Part shown: piece by piece, positions 18,296-26,486 of the stretch
How the letters are laid out: every line of letters begins with the position of its first letter
Position numbering within the stretch: position 1 is the first letter of the stretch
NCBI GenBank assembly: GCA_016712525.1
Contig: JADJQX010000008.1
Location: 868,001 to 932,000 of the forward strand
Source of the DNA: Myxococcales bacterium
GTDB taxonomy: Bacteria; Myxococcota_A; Polyangia; Polyangiales; Polyangiaceae
Direction of reading: 5' to 3'
Length of the DNA stretch: 64,000 bases
Notes under the pieces: model-generated
What the model saw: only the letters and a program-made list of their open reading frames with translations
Database searches by the model: none
Told to the model about the DNA's origin: nothing
Made by a program: the position numbers and the translations under genes

Positions 18296-19866
18296 GGCTT
18301 GCTCCCATCGACCACGCGCGAGGCGAGCTCGAAGCCCGTGAGCGTGCGCGCGAGGCCCGTGTCGAGATCGAGGAACGTGATGCGCCCCTCGGGGTGTTGT
18401 TGGGCGACGAACCCTCGTTTCGCCGCAGGCACGATGCCGACGGCGATCGGGGGGCTCGCGAGGGCGAAGCGCTCGACCTGGAAGCTCGGGAGCTTCGCGA
18501 GGTACGCGCCGTAAATCTTCTGGGCGTCGCCCCGCTCGGACACGAGCGCCGTGTCGGCGGTCATGGCGACGTGGGCGGGTTTGGCCGTCATGGCCACGAT
18601 CTTGGCGGGGAGATCGGTCGCGAGCGGGACGAGCGAGAAGGCCCCGTCTTGCGTCTTGATGTCGTGGAGGATCGTGGCGTGTTTCGCGTCCGGCGACGCG
18701 AACGCCGCGAGGACCGGCGAGTACAGGCGCACGACGCGGTAGGTCGGGTCCGGCGTGGCCGAGAGGCTCATGACGGTCACCCGCTCGGTCTGGCTCGCGT
18801 TCGTGTAGAGCATGGCCGTGTTGCCGTCGGCCGAGAGCACCACGGAGCCGATGGTCTCGCCCGTGACCGTGACCGACTTCACCTGCGTGGGCTGCGTGAG
18901 CACCTGAGGGATCGGGAGGATCGAGACGGTCGACGTCGAGCGCACCACGGCGACCGCGCGATCGCCGGCCTCGGTGAGATCGAGGTCGGTCACGGGCCCG
19001 TTCAACGTGACCTCGACACGTTGCCCCGTCTCGAGGCTCACGGCGGTGACGGCGTTCGAGCCGTCTCGGCGCACGAGCGCGAGCTTGCCGTCGGGGGTCA
19101 CGGCGACGTCACGCGTGCCGGGATCTTCGGTGGGCGTCGCGCTGATGGCGACGTTCTTGACGAGCCGCGGAGGGCTCGTGGAGAGGTCGACGATCGCCAC
19201 GCCGTCTTGGGTCACCGCGTGCGCGAGCGGCGCCGACTTCGAGAACCCGACGAGCACCGGCCGGTACCCGACCGCGAGCACCGTGGGCGGCGTCGCCCCC
19301 GTGAGATCGATGACCGTGAGATCTTGGAAGCCCTGGGTCTTCGGCGCGGCCGGGCTCTTCTTCGCGTCGGCCCAGGCGATCGCGTAGCGGCCGTCGGCCG
19401 AAAAAGCCCATGAATTCGCGCCATTGGCGACCTTCACGGTCTTCACGTCGATGCCCGTGGGCGAGGCGCGGAGCACCGTGGCGTCGCGCGAGAGGACGTT
19501 CAACACCACGGTCGTGTCGACCTGCGCGCCCGGCACCGCGGCGAGGTACGTGGGGCCGTTGCCGGCCTCGACCGTCTTCACCGCGAGCGAACGAACGTCG
19601 ATGTACGCGACGCGGCCGCTCTTCGGGTTCGTGACCCAGACGTAGCTGCCGGTCGCGACGGGCGCCTCGAACGAGCTCTCGACCTCTCGCTCGGGTGGTG
19701 GAGGGGACGCGGCGTCCCCGAAGAACCCGCCGGCGTCGGAGGCGGCGCCGGGGCTCTTGGGGGACGCCGGGGCGCCGTCCGAGGACTCGGAGCTCGTGGC
19801 TTCGGCGCCGCACGCCACGGCCGATAGGACGATGATGATGGCGGGGAATTTCCCGCGTCGAGCCAT
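18292..19866 (-). CDS. Propeller-like lipoprotein (first of surface operon)
   Basis: The start is ATG 19866, giving MARRGKFPAIIIVLSAVACGAE, a clear lipoprotein signal; an upstream start at 20007 would bury it. The mature part of about 500 residues begins with a Ser/Pro/Asp linker, then propeller-like blades with recurring elements (GRYAIAWAD, GKLALVRRDGS, GNTAMLYTN). It resembles the next gene in architecture and may be a paralogue. It ends with a 4-nt overlap with that gene. No enzymatic residues are recognised; a role in binding or scaffolding on the cell surface is a guess from architecture. Confidence 0.75.
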   Translation of the reverse strand: MARRGKFPAIIIVLSAVACGAEATSSESSDGAPASPKSPGAASDAGGFFGDAASPPPPEREVESSFEAPVATGSYVWVTNPKSGRVAYIDVRSLAVKTVEAGNGPTYLAAVPGAQVDTTVVLNVLSRDATVLRASPTGIDVKTVKVANGANSWAFSADGRYAIAWADAKKSPAAPKTQGFQDLTVIDLTGATPPTVLAVGYRPVLVGFSKSAPLAHAVTQDGVAIVDLSTSPPRLVKNVAISATPTEDPGTRDVAVTPDGKLALVRRDGSNAVTAVSLETGQRVEVTLNGPVTDLDLTEAGDRAVAVVRSTSTVSILPIPQVLTQPTQVKSVTVTGETIGSVVLSADGNTAMLYTNASQTERVTVMSLSATPDPTYRVVRLYSPVLAAFASPDAKHATILHDIKTQDGAFSLVPLATDLPAKIVAMTAKPAHVAMTADTALVSERGDAQKIYGAYLAKLPSFQVERFALASPPIAVGIVPAAKRGFVAQQHPEGRITFLDLDTGLARTLTGFELASRVVDGSKP

Positions 19867-20088
19867 GCGAAGCACGCGACCTCCATCCACCCGCGAGGGG
19901 CTCTCGCTCGGGCGGAAGCGCTTCAGCAACGCACGTGCCACGCTCACGAGCGCTCGCTGCGCACGCGTTTTCGCGGAGCATCGGGCTTCGCGCGCGGCCC
20001 CGCCCATGACAGCGAGGTCGCGCGGTCGGAGGCCCGAAAGGCGATCCGCGCCCGACGAGCGTGGCCTACACGAGGCGCGCGCGGGGCC

Positions 20089-21399
20089 TTACTCGACGCG
20101 CCCGACGACGAGCGGGCGCGCCGTGGGAGCCGCGTCTCCGACGGAAAACGCGCCGCGAACACGCTCGACGAGCGCGCCTTCGGCCTGCCCTTCGCGGAGG
20201 TGGAGCGTCGCCAAGGGCTCCCCTTCGGCGACCTGCTCGCCCGGCTTCTTCGCGAGTGTGATCCCCACGCCCGGGTCGACGGCCTGATCGGCGCGGGTAC
20301 GCCCCGCCCCCATGGCGACCCCTGCGAGCCCCACCGCGAGCGCGTCGATGTCCGTGACGAAGCCCGCTCGAGGCGAGAGGACCTGCACCTTCTGCGGCGC
20401 GAGCGCAAGGAGCGACGGGGTCGCGACCACCCGCGCGTCTCCCCCTTGGGCCTCCACCATACGCTCCATCGTGCGCACGGCGTCGCCGCTCGCGATGGCA
20501 CGATCGAGCTTGTCGTCGGCCTCCGAAGCGCTCTTCGCGACCCCACCGAGGAGGAGCATCTCGCGGGCGAGCACGCGTGTACACTGCACGAGATCGTCGG
20601 GCCCCTTGCCATGGAGAACCATGAGCGCCTCGGCCGTCTCGTTGGCGTTGCCGACCTCGAGCCCGAGCGGCGCGTCCATGCGCGTGAGCACGGCCACGAC
20701 CTTCTTCTTCGCGCCCGTGCCGACCCTCACGAGGGCCTCGGCGAGGGCGCGGGCTCGTGCCTCGTCTTTCATGAAGGCGCCCTTCCCCACCTTCACGTCG
20801 AGCACGAGCCCGTCGATGCCCTCGGCGAGCTTCTTCGAGAGGATCGACGCCACGATGAGCGGGATGCACTCGACCGTCGCGGTGACGTCGCGGAGGGCGT
20901 AGATGCGCTTGTCGGCCGGCGCGATGTCCTTCGTCTGGCCGATCATGCACGTGCCCACCGAGGCCACGATTCGCTGGAAATCCTCGGTCGGAATGTCGGT
21001 CCGGAACCCGGGGATGGCCTCGAGCTTGTCGAGCGTCCCGCCGGTGTGACCGAGCCCGCGGCCGCTCACCATGGGCACGGGGACACCACACGCCGCGACG
21101 AGCGGCGCGAGGCAGATCGAGACCTTGTCGCCGACGCCGCCCGTCGAGTGTTTGTCGACCTTCACGCCGGGGACGTGGCCGAGGTCGAGCACCTTGCCGG
21201 AGTGGAGCATCGCGAACGTGAGGGCCACGCACTCCTCGTCGGAGAGGCCGCGCAGGTACGACGCCATGAGGAACGCCGAGAGCTGGTAGTCGGCGACCCC
21301 GCCGTCGACGAAGTCGCGGATGAGCCTTCGAATCTCGTCTCCCGAGAGGGCGAGACCGTCACGTTTTGCGGCAATAAGCTCGACGATGGTTCGTTCCAT
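20089..21399 (-). CDS. deoA: Thymidine/pyrimidine-nucleoside phosphorylase
   Basis: A 436-residue enzyme that phosphorolyses thymidine (and possibly uridine) to the free base and (deoxy)ribose-1-phosphate in nucleoside salvage. The family signature SGRGLGHTGGTLDKLE is at 112-127 and the phosphate-binding KHSTGGVGD at 83-91. The length matches E. coli DeoA (440). I start at ATG 21399, which begins with the typical MERTIVELIAAKRDG; a longer start at 21474 adds a non-conserved tail. No other deo gene is adjacent. DeoA cannot be told from Pdp by eye, so substrate range is open. Confidence 0.92.
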   Translation of the reverse strand: MERTIVELIAAKRDGLALSGDEIRRLIRDFVDGGVADYQLSAFLMASYLRGLSDEECVALTFAMLHSGKVLDLGHVPGVKVDKHSTGGVGDKVSICLAPLVAACGVPVPMVSGRGLGHTGGTLDKLEAIPGFRTDIPTEDFQRIVASVGTCMIGQTKDIAPADKRIYALRDVTATVECIPLIVASILSKKLAEGIDGLVLDVKVGKGAFMKDEARARALAEALVRVGTGAKKKVVAVLTRMDAPLGLEVGNANETAEALMVLHGKGPDDLVQCTRVLAREMLLLGGVAKSASEADDKLDRAIASGDAVRTMERMVEAQGGDARVVATPSLLALAPQKVQVLSPRAGFVTDIDALAVGLAGVAMGAGRTRADQAVDPGVGITLAKKPGEQVAEGEPLATLHLREGQAEGALVERVRGAFSVGDAAPTARPLVVGRVE

Positions 21400-21506
21400 G
21401 GAGGCCCGAAGATACGGCGGAGCCCCAGCCGAGAACACTCTTTTTGCGCGAACGGGCACGCGTTCGGCCTTCATCCGCTCGCGTTTTCCCCCTACCCTCG
21501 CAGGCC

Positions 21507-22076
21507 ATGACTCGCTCCTCGCGCGCCGCGCTCGCTCCCCTCTTCGCCGTAGCCCTCGCCCTCGTCGCCTGCGACAAAAAGGAGGACGCGACCCCGCCGG
21601 TCCCGCAGCCCTCGGCGACCCCGTCCGCGTCGGCGGCGGCCACGGCGAGCGCGGCTCCGTCGGTCACCGCCTCGGCGAGCGCGGCCCCGAGCGCCGAGCC
21701 GTCCGCGAGCGCGGCTGCGAGCGCCGCCCCATCGGCTTCCGCTTCCGCCTCGGCGAAGGCCGCTCCGTCGGGCAGCGCGGCCCCGGCCAAGCTCGCGTGC
21801 GGAACGAAGCCCCTCCCCGACTGCCCACTCCAAGGGTGGATGAAGGCGAACGCGAACCCGGCGGTCTCCTCGGGCGACGCCACCAAGCTCGCGGAATCTC
21901 TCGAGAAAATGGCCAAGATGGGCCCGCCGGGGTACTCGAACTGGGCCTCCATCTCGAACGACGGCGCCAAGGCCGCGCGCGCCGGCAACTTCGACGCGGG
22001 CAAGGCCTCGTGCCGCACGTGCCACGACCAGTACAAGGCCAAGTACCGGGCCGAGCACCGCGACCGCAAGATCTGA
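21507..22076 (+). CDS. Haem c lipoprotein with long Ala/Ser linker
   Basis: The start is ATG 21507, beginning a lipoprotein signal (lipobox LALVAC). The 189-residue product then runs through about 80 residues made almost only of Ala, Ser and Pro, and ends in a small domain with one haem-binding motif CRTCH (169-173) and a possible Met ligand upstream (KMAKMG). Mature protein would be tethered to a membrane by lipid, with the haem domain held away on a flexible arm, suiting electron transfer or redox sensing in the envelope. It ends 3 nt before the WYL regulator start. Confidence 0.82.
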   Translation: MTRSSRAALAPLFAVALALVACDKKEDATPPVPQPSATPSASAAATASAAPSVTASASAAPSAEPSASAAASAAPSASASASAKAAPSGSAAPAKLACGTKPLPDCPLQGWMKANANPAVSSGDATKLAESLEKMAKMGPPGYSNWASISNDGAKAARAGNFDAGKASCRTCHDQYKAKYRAEHRDRKI

Positions 22077-22079
22077 GAC

Positions 22080-23132
22080 TTGGCCCTCACGTTGCGGCTC
22101 CCGAAGGGCCGGGCCACGAAGCCCGGCCGCACGCGGGGCAAATTCACCCAGTTTCGCCGGCTCGACGCGCTCCGAACGCTCCTCGAGGAGCACCCGGTCG
22201 GGCTCACGTTGGCCGAGCTCGCCACGACCCTCCGCGTCTCGCAGCGGTCGGCGCGGCGCTACATCCACGAGATGCAGGAGGCCCTGCAGCTCGAGTGGGT
22301 CGAGCCCGTCCCCGGCGGCGCGAAGGTGTGGCGGGTCAAGCCGGGGGAGCGTGGGCGCGCCGTGGTGCTCCGCCGCGGTCAGGCCCAGGCCCTCCTCGCG
22401 ACGAGGCGCGTGTTCGAGGCCGTGCGAGGGTCGGCGTTCTTCGACGAGGTGGACGTCGCGTTCACGGAGCTCCAGAAGCTCGTGCAGCGCCCGAGCGGCC
22501 GCACGGGCAAGGGGCAAGAGCTCATGCCCGACACGACCCTCGGCGATCGCGCGACGTTCCTCGCTTCGCCGAACCGTGTCCCGTCCGCCCGCACGGAAGA
22601 GGTCGACGTGGTGCTCCAGGCGTTCTCCCAGGGCCGCGCGATCACCTTCTCGTCGAAGGGGCAAGGCGGGGCGAAGGGCTCCAGGGCCCTATTTTTCCCC
22701 TATGGCGTGGTCTTCCACCAGGGCTCCTTGGTGCTCGTGGGCTGGCTCGATCACGAGCGGAGGCTCACCGTGGTGCGGCTCGAAGAGACCCACGGCATCG
22801 AGGCCACCGACACGGGGTTCCGCGTCCCCGAGGGCTTCGAGCTCGCCGACTACCTCCACGGAGAGCTCGGAGTCGCCCTCCCCGACAAGACCCGCATCCT
22901 CGTCGAGTTCGACGCGAGGGTCGCCGATCAGGTCCGCGCCAGAAAAGTGCATCCTGCACAGAGGATCGCGCAGGCCCCGGATGGTCGTGTCCGCGTCTCC
23001 GCGCCCATCGGCGACCGTGCCCTCGCGCGGGCCTGGGTGCTCGGCTTCGGAGACGCCGCCAAGGTCATCGAGCCGAAGGACCTCGCCGACGAGATCCGCG
23101 ACGTGCTCGTGCGCGCCGCCGCCCGGTACTGA
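22080..23132 (+). CDS. WYL-domain transcriptional regulator
   Basis: A 350-residue regulator: a DeoR/HTH_11-type winged helix at about 25-75 (TLAELATTLRVSQRSARRYI), a linker, then a WYL domain at about 180-260 (FFPYGVVFHQGSLVLVGWLD) and a C-terminal WCX-like extension. WYL domains usually bind a small molecule or nucleic acid. Start TTG 22080 follows the haem lipoprotein stop by 3 nt, so the two are very likely translated from one message. It may control its own operon; this is inference from position. Confidence 0.87.
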   Translation: MALTLRLPKGRATKPGRTRGKFTQFRRLDALRTLLEEHPVGLTLAELATTLRVSQRSARRYIHEMQEALQLEWVEPVPGGAKVWRVKPGERGRAVVLRRGQAQALLATRRVFEAVRGSAFFDEVDVAFTELQKLVQRPSGRTGKGQELMPDTTLGDRATFLASPNRVPSARTEEVDVVLQAFSQGRAITFSSKGQGGAKGSRALFFPYGVVFHQGSLVLVGWLDHERRLTVVRLEETHGIEATDTGFRVPEGFELADYLHGELGVALPDKTRILVEFDARVADQVRARKVHPAQRIAQAPDGRVRVSAPIGDRALARAWVLGFGDAAKVIEPKDLADEIRDVLVRAAARY

Positions 23133-23219
23133 GCCGGAGACCGGAGCGCCCCTTCGAAACGGCGCGAGGCCACCCTTCACGGGCAGCCTCGTCGTCGAGC
23201 CTCGGTGTCGGCCTTCGGG

Positions 23220-24731
23220 TCAGTTGCCGCAGGTGCCGGCGCGGCAGCGCTGCGAGCCGGGGCAGTGGTAGTCGGCGCGGCAGCCGGGCACGCACTGGTT
23301 GGCCGAGCAGATCTTGCCGGAGCCGTTCGCGCCGGGGTTGCACTGGCCGTGCGAGGTGCACTGCTTGGTCGGCTGCGTCACCTGCTGCGAGCCGCACGCG
23401 GGGACCTGGCCTTCGAGCTGGGCTTTGTCGTCGTCGCCCGAGGGGTTCACTCGCGTGCAGGTCTTCCCGGTGGCGCACTGGTGGCCGAGGGTGATGTTGC
23501 CGCCCTTGCACTGGTAACCGCTGAAGTCCTTGAGGTCCGAGCAGTACCAGCCGTCGGTCTTGCCCACGCACGAGTCGCGCTGGTCGACCATGCCGTCGTC
23601 GTTGCACTGGTCACCCTTCTTGGCGCCGGGAGCGCGGAGGGCATAGGCGGCGCGGGTCTTCTTGCCAGCCGCCGAGATGTTGCGCTCGTGCACCAGCGTG
23701 CCCTGGTTGTCGATGACGTAGCCCATGCCGGGCGAGCCGTCCTTCGAGCCGGCGTACATGTAGACGTGGTCCGGGTGGCCGGGCACACCCTTGCGGTCGC
23801 GCGAGATGATGACGTCGCCGGCCTGGAACTGCGCCGGGTCCTTGATGACCGTCCAGCCGCGCTTGAGGAGCGCGTCGCGGAAGCCCTCGGTGCCGGGCTC
23901 GATGGGCATGTCGGGGACCGCGCCCGACTGCTTGAGAGCGTACGAGAGGTACGTCGCGCAGCCGTTGCGGTCGGGGCTCGTCCTCGCCGAGGTCGCGCCG
24001 ATCGCGCGGAGCTTGGCGCGGGCCGAGCGGCGCACGTTCATGAAGCCGTTCTGCGACTTGTAGTAGTTGAAGAGCTTCGCGTTCTTGCCACACGCCTCGT
24101 CGAGCTTCGCGGGGACGGCCTGGAACTCGGTGCTTCCCTCGGTCTGCTCGATGTCGGCGGGGAGGGCCGGGGCGAAGCGCTTCTCCCAGCGGAGCTCCTC
24201 GCACTGCGCGCCGCCACCCGCCAGGCGGCACTCCTTGATGATCGAGAGGTCGAACGGACCGTAGACGTAGCGGTCGTCGGCGCAGAGGCCGGTCGCGAGG
24301 TCGATGTCGGTGCCCGCCGGGCAGAACTCTTCGCCGCGAGCGCGACGCGCGAGGTCGATTTCCCACTTGCTCGTGCCGCACTGAGCGCCGCCGCCGAGCT
24401 TCTGGCACTCGGCCACGAGGCCCGCGGGGAAGGGCCCCATCGCCTGGCCGCCCGTCATGCAGAAGCCCGAGATCTCGTCGAACGAGGCGCCGGCCGGGCA
24501 CACCGCGAGGTCGGGCGTGACGAGGTGGAGGTACTCCTCGGTCTCGGGCTCGGTGCCCTCGTTCGCCGTCAGGGCCGGGTCGAGGTCGAGCACGGTGGGC
24601 GAGCCGTTGCCCGCAGCGCTACCGTTGCCGTTGCCCGTGGAGAGCAGACCCGGGTCGTCGGGAGCCGACGAGCAGGCCACGAGCGAGAGAGCCACCGCGA
24701 CGAACAGGACGGGAGAGACGTTGAGGCGCAT
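23220..24731 (-). CDS. Cys-rich lipoprotein with CHAP/NlpC-like peptidase domain
   Basis: I use ATG 24731 because AGGGG lies 5 bases upstream; GTG 24737 is two codons earlier. The 503-residue product has a lipoprotein signal (VALSLVACSS), two related Cys-containing segments (CPAGASFDEISGFC and CPAGTDIDLATGLC), then a domain with NGCATYLSYAL (C258) and GDVIISRDRKG before HPDHVYMY (H319/H322). That Cys...His order with a GDVI strand fits CHAP/NlpC-P60 amidase folds that cut peptidoglycan. The last 130 residues hold many Cys pairs resembling small disulfide domains. Enzyme activity is predicted, not shown. Confidence 0.75.
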   Translation of the reverse strand: MRLNVSPVLFVAVALSLVACSSAPDDPGLLSTGNGNGSAAGNGSPTVLDLDPALTANEGTEPETEEYLHLVTPDLAVCPAGASFDEISGFCMTGGQAMGPFPAGLVAECQKLGGGAQCGTSKWEIDLARRARGEEFCPAGTDIDLATGLCADDRYVYGPFDLSIIKECRLAGGGAQCEELRWEKRFAPALPADIEQTEGSTEFQAVPAKLDEACGKNAKLFNYYKSQNGFMNVRRSARAKLRAIGATSARTSPDRNGCATYLSYALKQSGAVPDMPIEPGTEGFRDALLKRGWTVIKDPAQFQAGDVIISRDRKGVPGHPDHVYMYAGSKDGSPGMGYVIDNQGTLVHERNISAAGKKTRAAYALRAPGAKKGDQCNDDGMVDQRDSCVGKTDGWYCSDLKDFSGYQCKGGNITLGHQCATGKTCTRVNPSGDDDKAQLEGQVPACGSQQVTQPTKQCTSHGQCNPGANGSGKICSANQCVPGCRADYHCPGSQRCRAGTCGN

Positions 24732-24974
24732 GTCCACCCCTACTGCAGTCGTCGTGCCACGCCGAGCGCGGCAAATTCATCAATGATTTCAACACACCTA
24801 CAAGGTGCGCTTCGGCAAAAATCTTCGTCCTCGGCTCACGCCGAGAACCCCATGATCCACAGGATCACGAAGATCCTCGCGCCGCACCCGGGGAACGACG
24901 TCGTGCGTCACGCGGAGAAGCGCGGCGGCCGCGCCGACACGTCCGTCCGTCCGCTTGCGTGAGCCGGTTTCGCC

Positions 24975-26408
24975 GTGGCAGAAGGCTTCATGGACACCGA
25001 AGCCCGCGCTCCCCAGAAGCTTCCCGTCATCGGCACCGCCAAGGCACCGTCGATGCCTCCGCCCGCCAAGAAGCCTCCGGCCGACCCGAGCACCATGGCT
25101 CACCGGAACCTCCTGCAAGGCGAGTTCTGGCGAAGGATCCCGGCGTACGCCGACGTGACCGAGGAGCAGTTCCTCGACCACAACTGGCAGGCGAAGAGCT
25201 CCGTCACGCGCGTCGACAAGCTGCTCGCCGCGGTGAAAGGCCTCGTCGACGACACGTTCGTCCGCGACGCCGAGGAGGGCTTCCGCAAGGCGCCGATGAG
25301 CGTCCGCATCAGCCCGTACATGCTCTCGCTGATCGACTGGTCCGACCCGTACGCCGACCCGATCCGCACGCAGTTCCTCCCGCTCGGGACGCGCCTCTTC
25401 CACGACCACCCGAAGCTCGATCTCGACTCGCTCCACGAGCAAGCCGACGCGCCCGTCCCGGGCCTCACCCACAGGTACCCCGACAAGGCGCTCTTCCTCC
25501 CGCTCGACACCTGCCCCGTGTACTGCCGCTTCTGCACGCGGAGCTACGCCGTGGGCGTCGACACCGAAGAGGTCGAGAAGGTGAGTCTCAAAGCGAACGA
25601 GGAGCGCTGGAAACAAGCCTACGCGTACATCGAGTCCCGCCCCGAGCTCGAGGACATCGTCATCTCCGGAGGCGACGCCTACCAGCTCCGCGCCCAGCAG
25701 CTCGAGGACATCGGGATGACGCTGCTCGCGATGCCCAACGTTCGCCGCATGCGCTTCGCCACCAAGGGCCCGGCGGTCATGCCGCAGAAGATCCTGACCG
25801 ACACGGCGTGGACCGACGCTCTCACCCGCGTCGTCGAGAAGGGGCGAAAGCTCCACAAAGAGGTCGTGCTCCACACGCACTTCAACCACCCGAACGAGAT
25901 CACCGGCATCACCGAGGCTGCCATGAACACGCTCTTCGAGCGCGGCATCTTCGTGCGAAACCAGACGGTGCTCCAGCGCGGCGTGAACGACTCGCCCGAG
26001 ACGATGACGCTCCTCGTGAAGCGCCTCGGCCACGTGAACGTCCACCCCTACTACGTGTACGTGCACGACCTCGTGAAGGGCGTCGAAGACCTCCGCACCT
26101 CGGTCGACACGGCCATCCACATCGAGAAGCACGTCCGCGGCTCGACCGCGGGCTTCAACACGCCCGTGTTCGTCGTCGACGCTCCCGGCGGCGGCGGCAA
26201 GCGCGACGCCCACTCGTACGAGCACTACGACCGCGAGACGGGCATCAGCGTGTACCAGGCGCCCAACGTGAAGCCCGGCCAGTTCTTCATGTACTTCGAC
26301 CCGCTCCACCAGCTCTCGACGAGCGCGCAGCGCAGGTGGGCCGACCCGGCCGAACAAGAGGTGATGGTGCAGTCGGCCCTGCAGAAGGCCAAAGAGCGCC
26401 AGCGCTGA
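24975..26408 (+). CDS. kamA: Lysine 2,3-aminomutase family radical SAM enzyme
   Basis: A 477-residue PLP-dependent radical SAM enzyme expected to convert L-lysine to beta-lysine. The [4Fe-4S] Cys are C180, C184 and C187 (CPVYCRFC). The PLP lysine is K409 in VDAPGGGGK, and the two Asp residues that bind the lysine amino group in the clostridial enzyme are present as D402 and the Asp of YVYVHDL. This supports lysine as substrate. The first 45 residues are a Pro/Ala/Lys-rich extension. GTG 24975 is the start used. No beta-lysine acetyltransferase (ablB) lies next to it. A terminator-like hairpin follows, then a CPA2 antiporter. Confidence 0.93.
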   Translation: MAEGFMDTEARAPQKLPVIGTAKAPSMPPPAKKPPADPSTMAHRNLLQGEFWRRIPAYADVTEEQFLDHNWQAKSSVTRVDKLLAAVKGLVDDTFVRDAEEGFRKAPMSVRISPYMLSLIDWSDPYADPIRTQFLPLGTRLFHDHPKLDLDSLHEQADAPVPGLTHRYPDKALFLPLDTCPVYCRFCTRSYAVGVDTEEVEKVSLKANEERWKQAYAYIESRPELEDIVISGGDAYQLRAQQLEDIGMTLLAMPNVRRMRFATKGPAVMPQKILTDTAWTDALTRVVEKGRKLHKEVVLHTHFNHPNEITGITEAAMNTLFERGIFVRNQTVLQRGVNDSPETMTLLVKRLGHVNVHPYYVYVHDLVKGVEDLRTSVDTAIHIEKHVRGSTAGFNTPVFVVDAPGGGGKRDAHSYEHYDRETGISVYQAPNVKPGQFFMYFDPLHQLSTSAQRRWADPAEQEVMVQSALQKAKERQR

Positions 26409-26430
26409 GGCGGGAGCTCCATCGCTATGT

Positions 26431-26465
26431 AGGCCCGTGTGCGCGAGACGCCCGCGGGCCTTTTT
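26431..26465 (+). terminator. Rho-independent terminator after kamA
   Basis: AGGCCCG (26431-26437) pairs perfectly with CGGGCCT (26455-26461) across a 17-base loop and runs into TTTTT (26461-26465). It lies 22 bp after the kamA stop and just before the antiporter start. Confidence 0.7.
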
Positions 26466-26486
26466 CTTCGTGCTAGACGCCCCTCC

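Noticed and set aside
20008..20088. A leader gene or RNA upstream of deoA's end
   Set aside because: The 222-base gap 19867-20088 has no start with a ribosome-binding site, hairpin or conserved element.
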